Assembly: GCF_022458985.1 (NCBI RefSeq)
Contig: NC_061776.1
Coordinates: 1,112,219 to 1,176,218, forward strand
Direction of reading: 5' to 3'
DNA: 64,000 nt
Source of the DNA: Mugil cephalus
Lineage: Eukaryota; Chordata; Actinopteri; Mugiliformes; Mugilidae
Part shown: positions 10,626 through 20,134 of the stretch, piece after piece
How the letters are laid out: the number at the start of each line of letters is the position of its first letter
Numbering within the stretch: the stretch's first letter is position 1
Program-made: the position numbers and the translations under genes
Notes under the pieces: model-generated
Database searches by the model: none
What the model was told of the DNA's origin: nothing
Seen by the model: the letters and a program-made list of their open reading frames with translations, nothing else

Positions 10626-11090
10626 ACCCTCCTCCTCCAGACTAACATCTCCTCCTCCAGACTAACATCTCCTCCACCAGACTAACATCTCCTCCACCAG
10701 ACTAACATCTCCTCCTCCAGACTAACATCTCCTCCTCCACCAGACTAACATCTCCTCCACCAGACTAACATCTCCTCCTCCACCAGACTAACATCTCCTC
10801 CACCAGACTAACATCTCCTCCACCAGACTAACATCTCCTCCTCCAGACTAACATCTCCTCCTCCAGACTAACATCTCCTCCACCAGACTAACATCTCCTC
10901 CTCCTCCAGACTAACATCTCCTCCTCCTCCAGACTAACATCTCCTCCACCAGACTAACATCTCCTCCACCACGGGATGTGGAGAAATGAGAAGCTCCTCA
11001 TTGCATCAGTTGGTTAAATAACTTGTGGAACTAAGGATCCACCAGGAGGCGCTGGACTATGAGCTCAGTTACATCCAGGAGGAGACTTTT
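10600..11090 (+). repeat. Dispersed repeat A, copy 1, with internal CAGACTAACATCTCCTCC minisatellite
   Basis: The unit CAGACTAACATCTCCTCC(TCC/ACC) repeats about 18 times at 10628-10975. It is flanked by unique-looking arms: GATTTGACCCTCCTCC on the left, and on the right GAGAAATGAGAAGCTCCTC, TTGCATCAGTTGGTT and CACCAGGAGGCGCTGGACTA. Both arms recur around the array at 24020-25015, so this is one family of dispersed elements with a minisatellite core. Confidence 0.85.
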
Positions 11091-11224
11091 ATTTTAGAAA
11101 CAGAATGTGTGTTTATATTTAAGATGTTTATTCTGGAGTTTAAATTAAACGAATAAATGATCTGCCTCACACGAAGGATTCATTCGTTCTTTATGAAAAA
11201 CAACTCATTCATAAAATATCAAAA

Positions 11225-11965
11225 TCACTGATAAACACACTTCACACACTAACACACACTAACACACTTTAACACACACACTAACACACACTCTAACACA
11301 AACACACTTCACACACTCTAACACACTAACACACACTAACACACACACACTAAACACACACTAACACACACACACTAACACACTCTAACACAAACACACT
11401 TCACACACTCTAACACACACTCTAACACACACACACTAACACACACTAACACACACACTAACACACACTCTAACACACACTCTAACACACACTAACACAC
11501 ACACACACTCTAACACACACTAACACACACACACACTCTAACACACACTCTAACACACACACACTAACACACACTAACACACACACACACTCTAACACAC
11601 ACACTAACACACACTAACACACTCTAACACACACACTAACACACTCTAACACACACTAACACACACTAACACACACTAACACACTCTAACACTCTAACAC
11701 ACACTAACACACACACACTAAACACACACTAACACACACTAACACACACACTAACACACTCTAACACACACACTAACACACACTAACACACACTAACACA
11801 CACTAACACACACTAACACACACACTAACACACTCTAACACACACTAACACACACTAACACACACTCTAACACACTAACACACACTAACACACACTTCAC
11901 ACACACTAACACACACTAACACACTAACACACACTAACACACTAACACACACTAACACACACTCA
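11225..11965 (+). repeat. CACACTAACA minisatellite
   Basis: About 740 bp of CACACTAACA and CACTCTAACA units, with (CA)n stretches between them. Intergenic, between crh and the trim55 3' end. No gene is seen in 11966-12298 either. Confidence 0.95.
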
Positions 11966-12304
11966 GTGAAGACGTCTTTGAGGAGTCGCCTGTTAAAATG
12001 AAGGATTTTTTAAAGGAGTCTGGTCCAGACTGAGCCTCAGTAAAAGAACCAGGTTCATAATAAAACAATGATTTATTTGACACTTTAGCAGGAAACACAT
12101 TTGCCTTTTTAAACGTAGAGTTTTTCCTTTTAACTTCCAGACGTCTGGAACAATCCGTCACCAGAAGAAACCGAGCGATGAAATGAAGAACAAACTAAAA
12201 TCAGGAGAAAGTCCAATGGGATTCTGAACTGGTTTCACTTCTGGTTGAGCCAACTGAAGGAGAAGACGTGTTTGGGTCCATCCTCCGCCTCCCCCTGTTC
12301 AGAC

Positions 12305-13115
12305 TGGGGGGGGGGGGGGGGGGGGGGGGAGGGGGGGAAGGGAGGAGGAGGGGAGGGGAGGGGAGGGGGGAGGAGAGGGAGGAGGGAGGAGAGGGAGGGA
12401 GAGGAGAGGGAGGAGGGGAGGGGGGGAGGGAGGAGGAGGAGGAGGGGGAGGAGAGGAGAGGAGAGGGGGGAGGAGAGGAGAGGGGAGGGAGGAGAGGGGG
12501 AGGGGGAGGGAGGGGAGGAGGAGGAGGGGGGAGGGAGGAGAAGGGGAGGAGGGGAGGAGGGGGGGGGGGGGGAGAGGAGGAGGAGGAGGAGGGAGAGAGG
12601 AGAAGGGGAGGAGAGGAGGGGAAGGAGGAGAGGGAGAGGGATGGGGGAGGAGGAGGGAGGAGGAGGAGAGGAGGAGGAGGAGGGGAGGAGGAGAGGGAGG
12701 GGAGGGGGAGGAGAAGGGGAGGAGGAGGAGGGGGGAGGGGAGAGGGGGGGAGGAGGGGGAGGAGAGGGAGGGGGAGGGGGAGGAGGAGAAGGGGGAGGAG
12801 GGGGAGGAGGGAGGAGGAGGAGGAGGGGAGGGGGGAGGAGGAGGAGAGGAGGAGGAGGGAGGAGGAGGAAGAGGGGAGGGGAGGAGGAGGGGGGGGGGAG
12901 GGAGGGGGGAGGAGGAGAGGGAGAGGGGAGGAGAGGAGGGGGAGGGGAAGGAGGAGGAGGAGGGGGGAGGAGAGGGAGGAGGTGGAGGAGGAGAGGGAGG
13001 AGGGGAAGGAGGGAGTAGGGAGGAGGAGTGGAGGGGGAGGAGGAGAGGGAGGAGGAGGAGGAGGAGAGGGAGGGAGGAGGAGGAATAGGAGGAGGAGGGG
13101 GAGGGGGAGAGTGAT
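12305..13115 (+). repeat. 800-bp polypurine (GGA/GGGGA) tract
   Basis: Almost uninterrupted G and A on the plus strand for about 800 bp, starting with a run of more than 20 G. The open frames of 257-368 residues on both strands are low-complexity artefacts. The tract lies at or inside the last exon of trim55 and could form triplex or quadruplex structures. Confidence 0.97.
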
Positions 13116-13129
13116 GTAATATTCAAACT

Positions 13130-16100
13130 TTTTTTCTTGATCATATCTAAAGCTAGAGAATGAGAGACCTGGGGTGATGTACCACGAGTGGGAGTGGCAG
13201 ACTGGGGGGAGGCCAGCGGTGGGCAGGTGAAGGGGGCGGGGTGTTTGGGTCTGTGTAGCCGGGCCGGGGTGGGCGGGGTCTCTGGGGGTCTCTGTGGGGG
13301 CGGGGCTGAGTGAGCAGGTGTCACCTGCTGAGCTCTACTTCTGACCTCCACCTCACCTTCATCTTCCTCATCATCCTCATCATCCTCACCCACTGAGAAG
13401 CACAAAGTAGCTTAATGCTAACACGCTAGCATGATGCATGCTAACAGGTTAGCAGATAGAACACTTAATTTTGGTATGCTAACACATCAGAATACTAACA
13501 TATTAAGAGGCTAACATTCTATATGAATCATGCTAACATTAGCATACACCTTGATGACTCATGGTAGCAAAATACATTAGCAGTAAGATATTTCTTGCTA
13601 AAACATTAGCACATCTTAGCTTAGTAGCAGCAGCTTGTATCTAACACCAGACTCACTGGGCTAATAAGCAGTGACTGCTAATGCTAATGCAAAGCTAACG
13701 GTAGGTGAAGCCTTTTACATTGGATGAAGTCAATGCTGGCTAGCGCTCTCCTCTGTTTCTCAAAGCTAGCTGTGAAGTGCTCCATCTTCTCGTAGCCGGG
13801 CTGGACCTGATCCAGGTGAGACGTGTTGGTTCCCTCCAGCATCCTGACCACAACCACAACCACAACCACAACAACAACAACAACAACCACAACCACAACC
13901 ACAACAACAACAACCACAACCACAACAACAACAACAACAACAACAACCACAACCACAACCACAACCACAACAACAACAACCACAACCACAACAACAACAA
14001 CAACAACAACAACCACAACAACAACCACAACCACAACCACAACAACAACAACAACAACCACATCCACAACAGGACATGTCTGAACTGTAAACAACTAACA
14101 AACAAAATGAAAACAACAAACTAACAACAAATCACAAACAGGAACTCACTTCTGCAGCAGAGGTTTCGACTCCTGTTCAGGATCAAAGATAAACATTCAG
14201 TCAGCAGCAGCTCAACGTTGATGCTAACCCAGCTTCCTCACACACCATGCTAGCTCCATGCTAACACCACGCTAACCAAGTAGCATATGATACAGAAGGA
14301 TTGATGCTCTACATTCTAATATCTTTAACACCGTGGAGCAAACCGAAGCTAACACGGTGCTAGCTCCATGCTAGCTCCATGCTAACGGGCTACCTGCAGG
14401 AACTGGGCCATCTCAGCCTGGTCCATGGTCTGGAAGGCGGTCTCCAGGAGCCTGGTGCAGGCCTCCAGGTGCTCCGTGGACCTCCTCCTCAGACCCCGGA
14501 TGTAGTGGAGCTTCTCCTCCTGCTCCGCGTTGATCCTCAGCGTTAGCTCCGCCTTCCTCTCCTCCATCAGCGCGTACAGGTGATCGAATGAAGCACACAC
14601 CTGAGACTTCTGCCTGCGCCCGCTCTCCTGCAGACACACACCAGTCACTACTAGGGGAGGGGCCCCAGGGAGGGAGGGGCCCCAGGGGGAGGGGCCCCGG
14701 GGGGGAGGGGCCCCAGGGAAGGAGGGGCCGCAGGGGGAGGGGTCAGGGAAGAACTCACGTCCACAGCTCTGCAGGTCTCCTCCAGCTGACTGATGACGGC
14801 CTGAATCCTCTCATTGTTTCCAACCAGCATGGACACAGAGTCACTAAGCTCCGCCTACACACAGGGTTTACATTCACAGCTGAGTTTACTATGGACAGAA
14901 CAGGAGCTGTGTGTATAGGTGTGTATATAGGTGTGTATATAGGTGTGTAGGGGAGTTGTGTATATAGTGTGTAGTGGAGGTTGTGTGTAGGTGTGTATAT
15001 AGTGTGTGGTGGGGGTTGTGTATATAGTGTGTAGTGGGTTGTGTATATAGTGTGTAGTGGAGGTTGTGTATATAGTGTGTAGTGGAGGTTGTGTATATAG
15101 TGTGTAGTGGGGTGTGTACAGGTGTGTATATAGTGTGTAGTGCAGGTTGTGTATATAGTGTGTAGTGGGGGTTGTGTATATAGTGTGTAGTGGGGGTTGT
15201 GTATATAGTGTGTAGTGGAGGTTGTGTGTAGGTGTGTGTATATAGTGTGTAGGGGGGGTTGTGTATATAGTGTGTAGTGGGTTGTGTACCTTCTGCGAGG
15301 TGAAGACGTCCTGCAGCGGCGCCACCTCACAGTCCCTGTGAGCTCCAAACACTTTGCACAGGGAACATGTGGGGACACTGCAGGACAAACAGTAGATGTT
15401 GATCTTCTCATCCTCATGGTCCTCACACATCGGCTGGTCCCCCTTCTCCTCCGGGACAGGTTTACTGGGACAGACACAGGGACAGGGACAGGTTTACTGG
15501 GACAGAGACAGGGACAGGTTTACTGGGACAGGGACAGGGACAGGTTTATTATAAATGTTATTTATTATATTTATGATGCTGTATCGACTGGTTAAATTAA
15601 AAATGCAGATAATGCCCAACGCCACTAAAAGGCTTGTAGGTGTTTGTCAAAAAGGGCTGATATTAACAATAAAAACAGTGATAATCTTATGTTTAATAAT
15701 AACACAATAGAGTTTGTGATATAATGATCAAAATAAAACAAGATACAGTCACAGGAAGAGAGTGTTAATAAGACGTAGACTCAAACTCAGACAGACTTTA
15801 ATGATCCACGAGGGAAATGACTGAAACAAAACACAAACAGAACGAGTCCATGTACCAACGCTGGGTTCTGTTCTGGTTCTGTTTACGCAGCTACAGTTAC
15901 GTTAACAGTTAATACATGAAACTGACGGGTTAAAGCTTTAGAGATGCATTCAACACGTCCATGACAGTTAAATAAGATAAAACGTCTGCTCACTAGTGAA
16001 GTGGTTCCTGTTTCTTTCATGGAAACATCCGCAAACGACACTGAAGTCACTTTAGTGTCAGACGCTGTTGGTCTGAGCTAAAACCTGAATGTAGCATCTA

Positions 16101-16936
16101 GTGTTTATACATCTATGGCTGAAGGCGGAGCTCAACGTCATGTGACCCGCCTGTCAATCAAAGGCCTGACACTTCAGCCAGTCACCTGACGCCAAGTGTC
16201 CAGGTGTGTGAGTCCAGGTGTGTGTGTCCAGGTGTGAGTCCAGGTGTGAGTCCAGGTGTGTGTCCAAGTGTGTGTCCAGGTGTGTGCCCAGGTGCGTGTG
16301 TCCAGGTGTGTGTCCAGTGTGTCCAGGTGTGTGTCCAGGTGTGTGTCCAGGTGTGTGCTCAGGTGTGGTGGGCCAGGTGAGTAGGTGTGTGGTCCAGTGT
16401 GGTCAGTGTGAGTCCAGGTGTGTGTCCAGGTGTGGTGTACCAGTGTGTCCGTGTGCACCAGTGTGTCCAGGTGTGATGCTCCCCGAGGTTCCTCTGGAGC
16501 TCCGTTGACATCGATGTGGTCCACCACTCAGTTCCTGGACGTAGAGTGTCGGTACCAAGCGGAGGACACGACCCCCCCCGACGCCACGGTGGAGCCGGTC
16601 CTGGAGGACAGGTAGGGGTTGGACGCCTGCGGGGGAGTGGGACATGTGCTCATAAGTTGTTCTGTGGTTTCTGAGACAAAATACTTGTGTCATTGTTGTG
16701 TGTGTGTCCCTCAGGTGTGCGTGTCCCTCAGGTGTGTGTGTCCCTCAGGTGTGCGTGTCCCTCAGGTGTGCGTGTCCCTCAGGTGTGCGTGTCCCTCAGG
16801 TGTGCGTGTCCCTCACCTGGAAGACGTCGTTGGCACACTTGCGGCAGAGGTTGTGTTGGCAGGGCAGGATGACCACGGGCTTGGTGAACATCTCCAGACA
16901 GATGGGACACACGAGCTGCTTCTCCAGGCTGTCCAT
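13130..16936 (-). CDS. trim55: Muscle RING-finger protein MuRF2 (TRIM55), with an altered RING exon
   Basis: Sarcomeric tripartite-motif E3 ubiquitin ligase family. Exons (5' to 3'): 16817-16936, about 16500-16626, 15290-15464, 14759-14854, 14394-14627, 14150-14172, 13719-13843, and from 13392 leftwards. Exon 1 gives [17 protein letters not shown] and [11 protein letters not shown], the first RING half. Exon 3 encodes the B-box ([27 protein letters not shown]). Exons 4-5 give the coiled coil, then come the MuRF-typical 23-nt exon and the COS-box [15 protein letters not shown]. The last exon starts with an acidic run ([13 protein letters not shown]) and turns proline-rich; no stop is found before it meets the polypurine tract. 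Exon 2 begins correctly ([18 protein letters not shown]) but then departs from the family: the second RING CPSC becomes CPPL, and only LQRNL is recognisable later. Its 3' half decays into a minisatellite, so the gene may be damaged or the assembly faulty here. An upstream coding exon is possible. Confidence 0.85.
13844..14062 (+). repeat. (CAA/CCA)n microsatellite abutting trim55 exon 7 acceptor
   Basis: CAACAACAACCACAACCACA repeats fill most of the 306-bp intron 13844-14149. On the coding strand they read (TTG/GTG)n up to the acceptor GTGGTCAG|GATG at 13843. The acceptor tract is therefore repeat-derived rather than an ordinary polypyrimidine run. Confidence 0.95.
14652..14745 (+). repeat. 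GGGGCCCCAGGGAGGGA short tandem repeat
   Basis: Five or six GC-rich units, GGGGCCCCAGGG(G/A)GGA, in the 131-bp trim55 intron 14628-14758. Confidence 0.85.
14915..15289 (+). repeat. GTGTGTAGTGGAGGTTGTGTATATA minisatellite at trim55 exon 3 donor
   Basis: About 14 units of AGTGTGTAGTGGGGGTTGTG followed by TATAT. On the gene strand the donor is AAG|GTACACAACCCACTACAC, so the array starts at the second base pair of the intron and repeats the donor-side sequence as ATACACAACC. Confidence 0.93.
15472..15545 (+). repeat. GGGACAGGTTTACTGGGACA short repeat next to trim55 exon 3 acceptor
   Basis: Three copies of GACAGGTTTACTGGGACAGA. The first covers the acceptor (TCCCAG|TAAACCTGTCCC on the gene strand), so the array copies the acceptor junction. 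Confidence 0.85.
15775..15835 (-). mobile_element. Short LINE/SINE-type tail in trim55 intron
   Basis: GACTTTAATGATCCACGAGG followed by GAAAT is shared with 49328-49365. This wording is common at the 3' ends of fish retroposons in reverse orientation. The class is unproven. The rest of 15546-16170 shows no further feature. Confidence 0.45.
16198..16480 (+). repeat. GTGTGTCCAGGTGT minisatellite at the decayed trim55 exon 2
   Basis: About 20 units of a 10-14 bp GTGTCCAGGTGTGT word. It begins where the 3' half of trim55 exon 2 and its donor should be. Confidence 0.92.
16703..16816 (+). repeat. 17-bp minisatellite grown from the trim55 exon 1 donor
   Basis: Seven copies of CCCTCAGGTGTGCGTGT. 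On the gene strand the real donor is CTTCCAG|GTGAGGGACACGCACAC, and the units repeat TGAGGGACACGCACACC, so the array begins inside the donor itself. Confidence 0.93.
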
Positions 16937-16974
16937 GACCAGGACGCCGTAGGGGGGACACGCTGGCACCTGGA

Positions 16975-17075
16975 CAGGGAGGACGGCGAGGACAGGGAGG
17001 ACGGCGAGGACAGGGAGCACGGCGAGGACAGGGAGCACGGTGAGGACAGGGAGCACGGCGAGGACAGGGAGGACA
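16975..17075 (+). repeat. GGACAGGGAGGACGGCGA minisatellite upstream of trim55 exon 1
   Basis: Six copies of an 18-bp unit just 5' of the MDSLEKQ exon. Gene-strand frames give Leu-Pro-Val repeats, which I do not regard as coding. A splice acceptor-like CCCTGTCCAG|GTGCC lies at its edge. Confidence 0.9.
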
Positions 17076-17429
17076 GTGAAGAGGTCCCTCAGAGAGTAAA
17101 TAAAGGAATCCAGTGCCAGAGGACTGCAGCTGTTTTTAGACGGACAGACGTCAGCCGTTGCCGTGCCGACATGTCCTTATATGTCAAAGGTCAAGAGGAG
17201 ACACAGCTGAGTGGGAGTTATTTAAAGAGACAGGACCCAGTCAGCAGCAGCTGAGGAGGCTACAGCCCCCCCTGCTGGACTCTGGTTCTGGACCACTGCT
17301 CTCACTGTGTCAAAAAAGACATGTCCACATCAGTCCTGTCCTCTGTGTCTGTTCATTTTAGAAGACACTTTCAAATTCAATTGTTTTTAAATGTTTAAAT
17401 GCTCTGAGCTGTTGAAGCCTCTCAAGGGG

Positions 17430-17562
17430 ACATGGTCTCTGTCCCTGTCCATCTCTGTCCCTGTCTCTGTCCCTGTCCCTGTGGTCCCTCTGGTCCATTG
17501 TCCCTGTCCCTGACCCTGTCCCTCTGGTCCCTCTGGTCCCTCTGGTCCCTCTGGTCTCTACT
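17430..17562 (+). repeat. CTCTGGTCCCTGTCC short repeats
   Basis: Mixed CTGTCCCTGTC and CCTCTGGTC units in the trim55-dnajc5b intergenic region. No gene is seen in 17080-17749. Confidence 0.85.
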
Positions 17563-17879
17563 GACCCTCTGGTCCCTGTGGTCTGGGTTAGCCCAGACCA
17601 GTAGCCCCGTTTTAAAATCCGTCTCCTCAGGTCGTAGAGGAAGCTGCAGCAGCCCCTACAGGCAGGGAGGGAGTATAGCACCCACGTCACTCATCCATCC
17701 ATCGGCTTGTTCATTCATTCATTCAAGAGTCTGGTCATGTGACTGCAGCTTTATTTCAGGAAACAAACTTCAATCATTATTTACATCATCCGTTTCCATG
17801 GTTACATTCAACCACACTGGAGGCTCCGCCTCCATTACAACAACCAATCAGAGCTCAGTTTGACAGAATGACTACAGAT

Positions 17880-18040
17880 ACAGAGGCAGGTCAGAGGTCA
17901 AGGTCAGGGTAAGGTCAGAGGGTCAGAGGCAGGGTCAAGTAGGTCAGAGGTCAGAGTCAAGGGCAAGGTCAGAGGTCGAGTAGAGCAGGTAGAGGGTTAG
18001 AGGTTAGAAGGTCAGAGGGTCAGAGGGTCAGAGGGTCAGG
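17880..18040 (+). repeat. GGTCAGAG short repeats in the dnajc5b 3' UTR
   Basis: Irregular GGTCAGAGG/GGTCAAGG words between the dnajc5b stop and its poly(A) signal (AATAAA on the minus strand at 17750-17755). Confidence 0.8.
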
Positions 18041-18069
18041 GGTCGTTGTCTAGGTGATGGACCGCGGCC

Positions 18070-19041
18070 TCATGTGTAGGTGTCTCCGTATCTTCGTCCC
18101 CCATCCCTGATCAGCTGCGTCTTCTCGCTGGCGTTGGACGGCTGCTGGAGGACAGGAGCATCCACATCTGCAAAGACAGACACAGTGAGGACACCATGTC
18201 CCCTCGGGACCACACACAGGGACTAGGGGTCAGATACAGGGGCATATACATACATGTGGTCTCACCGTGGTCGGGCTCATTGCGTAGCTCCTCCTCCAGG
18301 TCGTCGGGGGAGACGTAGTCAGGCTCCGCCCCCTCCCCTGTGGAGGCGGGCCTTAGTTTCCCACAGCAGCAGTTACAGCAGCAGCAGAGGCAGCAGCAGC
18401 AGTAGCATCCGGTCAGGACTCCACAGAGCAGGAAGAGACCCTGCAACACAACCACATCACATCACCTGGGCCATGCCCACCTCAGAGATGCCCCGCCCAC
18501 ATCGCACAGAGGCCCCGCCCCCACCTTGGCCCACCAGGTGGACAGCATGAAGTAGGTGTTGACGTTGTCCTCTCCGAACTGCTGGGCCACGTAGAGTCCC
18601 AGGGAGCCGTACGAGTCGTAGATGTTCCTCTTGCTGAGGTCGGAGAGGACGGCGTGGGCCCCGTTCAGCTCCTTGAACTTCTCCGCCGCCTCCGGGTTGT
18701 CGGGGTTCTTATCGGGGTGGAACCGCAGCGCCAGCTTCCTGTCAGCACACACAGGGTTTCACCAACACTCTATGACCAGCGCTCTGAAACCTTTGACCTC
18801 CTGGAACCTGAACACATCACGGCTACTTCATGTCCCAGCCTGACCAGAGCCTCGAACCCGTCTCTACCTGCGTGTCTCATACTGAGCGTGTCTTAACAAC
18901 CTTCATCCATTCACTGATTCCTCTGTCATCTCACCTGTAGGATTTCTTGATGTCGTCATGGCTACAGCCTTTCTCCAGACCCAGGATGTGATACAGAGAC
19001 TCTCCAGAGGTGGACAAGGTTCGCTGCCTCCCGTCCGACAT
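18070..19041 (-). CDS. dnajc5b: DnaJ homolog subfamily C member 5B (cysteine-string protein family)
   Basis: Hsp40-type co-chaperone of the cysteine-string protein family, palmitoylated and held on secretory or synaptic vesicles, where it works with Hsc70 on SNARE proteins. Four coding exons, 18935-19041, 18525-18738, 18266-18440 and 18070-18167, join to 197 residues plus stop. The J domain covers about residues 15-82, with HPDK intact ([20 protein letters not shown]) and a start like [20 protein letters not shown]. The linker ([14 protein letters not shown]) is followed by the cysteine string [15 protein letters not shown], then an acidic tail ending [15 protein letters not shown]. Its place beside trim55 and crh points to the DNAJC5B paralogue rather than DNAJC5 or DNAJC5G. 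A poly(A) signal lies about 315 bp after the stop. Confidence 0.95.
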
Positions 19042-19670
19042 CCTGACACCATCACCTGTGGGCAAACCGCTCATGATTTCATGTTCCAGAAAACGATAAA
19101 GAAGCACAGTTTTTAGCAGCACATTGGTATTGTTATTGATACTGCAGCAGTAAGTCAAATAATGACTCAGGCAATTATGCTAATGATTTGCATATTAGCA
19201 AAGGAGCTAATGTTGTGTGGATGTCTGTGTTAGCAGTGTGCTAATCTTGGTCCAGTCTAAAAACATACAAAGACCACAACATCATCAAAAATGGAATATC
19301 TTCACGTTTGTGACAAACTGTTAGCTTAGCATTGTATAGTGCTAGGCTAACAGTTATTTTACCATTGTACACAAAGTGCTAAGCTAACAGTTTACCCTTG
19401 TATGCAGTGTTCGAGGGAGGTTAACACTAGAGGGGTGAGGGTTAAAGCGGGTGCTTACCTGCCTGTTGGACACTGGTCTTCTTCTACCTGTCCAGGTACG
19501 TCTGGTCCCAGGTCTCTGACAGCCTCCATCAAACATTCAGCAGGTGGCTCAGGTGACCATGTGACGCTACACCTGGTCAGGTTTCAACGAGACGCTCTGG
19601 TGGACGTAGTGTAAGAGGGAGGGAGGTTACCGTGACAACCAGGGGAGTCAGAGCGAGAGGGTGGAGAGAA
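19042..19670. other. dnajc5b upstream region
   Basis: Contains dnajc5b 5' UTR and promoter sequence and several GCTAAC words at 19190-19400. No coding exon or clear core promoter was seen. Confidence 0.4.
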
Positions 19671-19679
19671 AGATGACCT

Positions 19680-20000
19680 GAGTATTATCTACATGTTTAT
19701 AATCTACATGTTATTATCTATATGTTGTTATCTACATGTTAAAAAACATAATGTTATTATCTACATGTTATTATCTACATGTTTATAATCTACATGTTAT
19801 TATATACATGTTATTATCTACATGTTGTTATCTACATGTTTATAATCTACATGTTAATATCTACATATTATTATCTACATGTTATTATCTACATGTTATT
19901 ATCTACACGTTAATATCTACATGTTATTATTTACATCTTAATATCTTCATGTTTATTATCTACATATTATTATCTACATGTTATTGTCTACATAAAGACA
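19680..20000 (+). repeat. TTATCTACATGTTA minisatellite
   Basis: About 20 copies of an AT-rich 14-15 bp unit (ATTATCTACATGTT) between the dnajc5b promoter and the slc4a3 3' end. Frames through it are artefacts. Confidence 0.95.
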
Positions 20001-20134
20001 CATAAATAAAACACAGACATCTCCTTTGTGTTCATGTTTGTTTTTTTATTGAAACATTTTCAGCTTCATGTCACATGACTTGGGTCCAGGTCGACGCCCA
20101 TCAGACATCAACCAGTCACCACGCAGGCCCTGGG

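Noticed and set aside
12245-13405. Open frames of 257-368 residues through the GGA tract
   Set aside because: Low-complexity Gly/Glu/Arg or Pro/Ser/Leu strings from the polypurine repeat on both strands, with no unique sequence beyond the trim55 exon start.
13684-14124. Poly-Val, poly-Leu, poly-Cys, poly-Asn and poly-Thr frames
   Set aside because: Five overlapping frames over one CAA/CCA microsatellite; only the short trim55 exon 13719-13843 is real.
15284-15595. Plus-strand 103-residue frame over trim55 exon 3
   Set aside because: Antisense of the B-box exon and its flanking short repeat.
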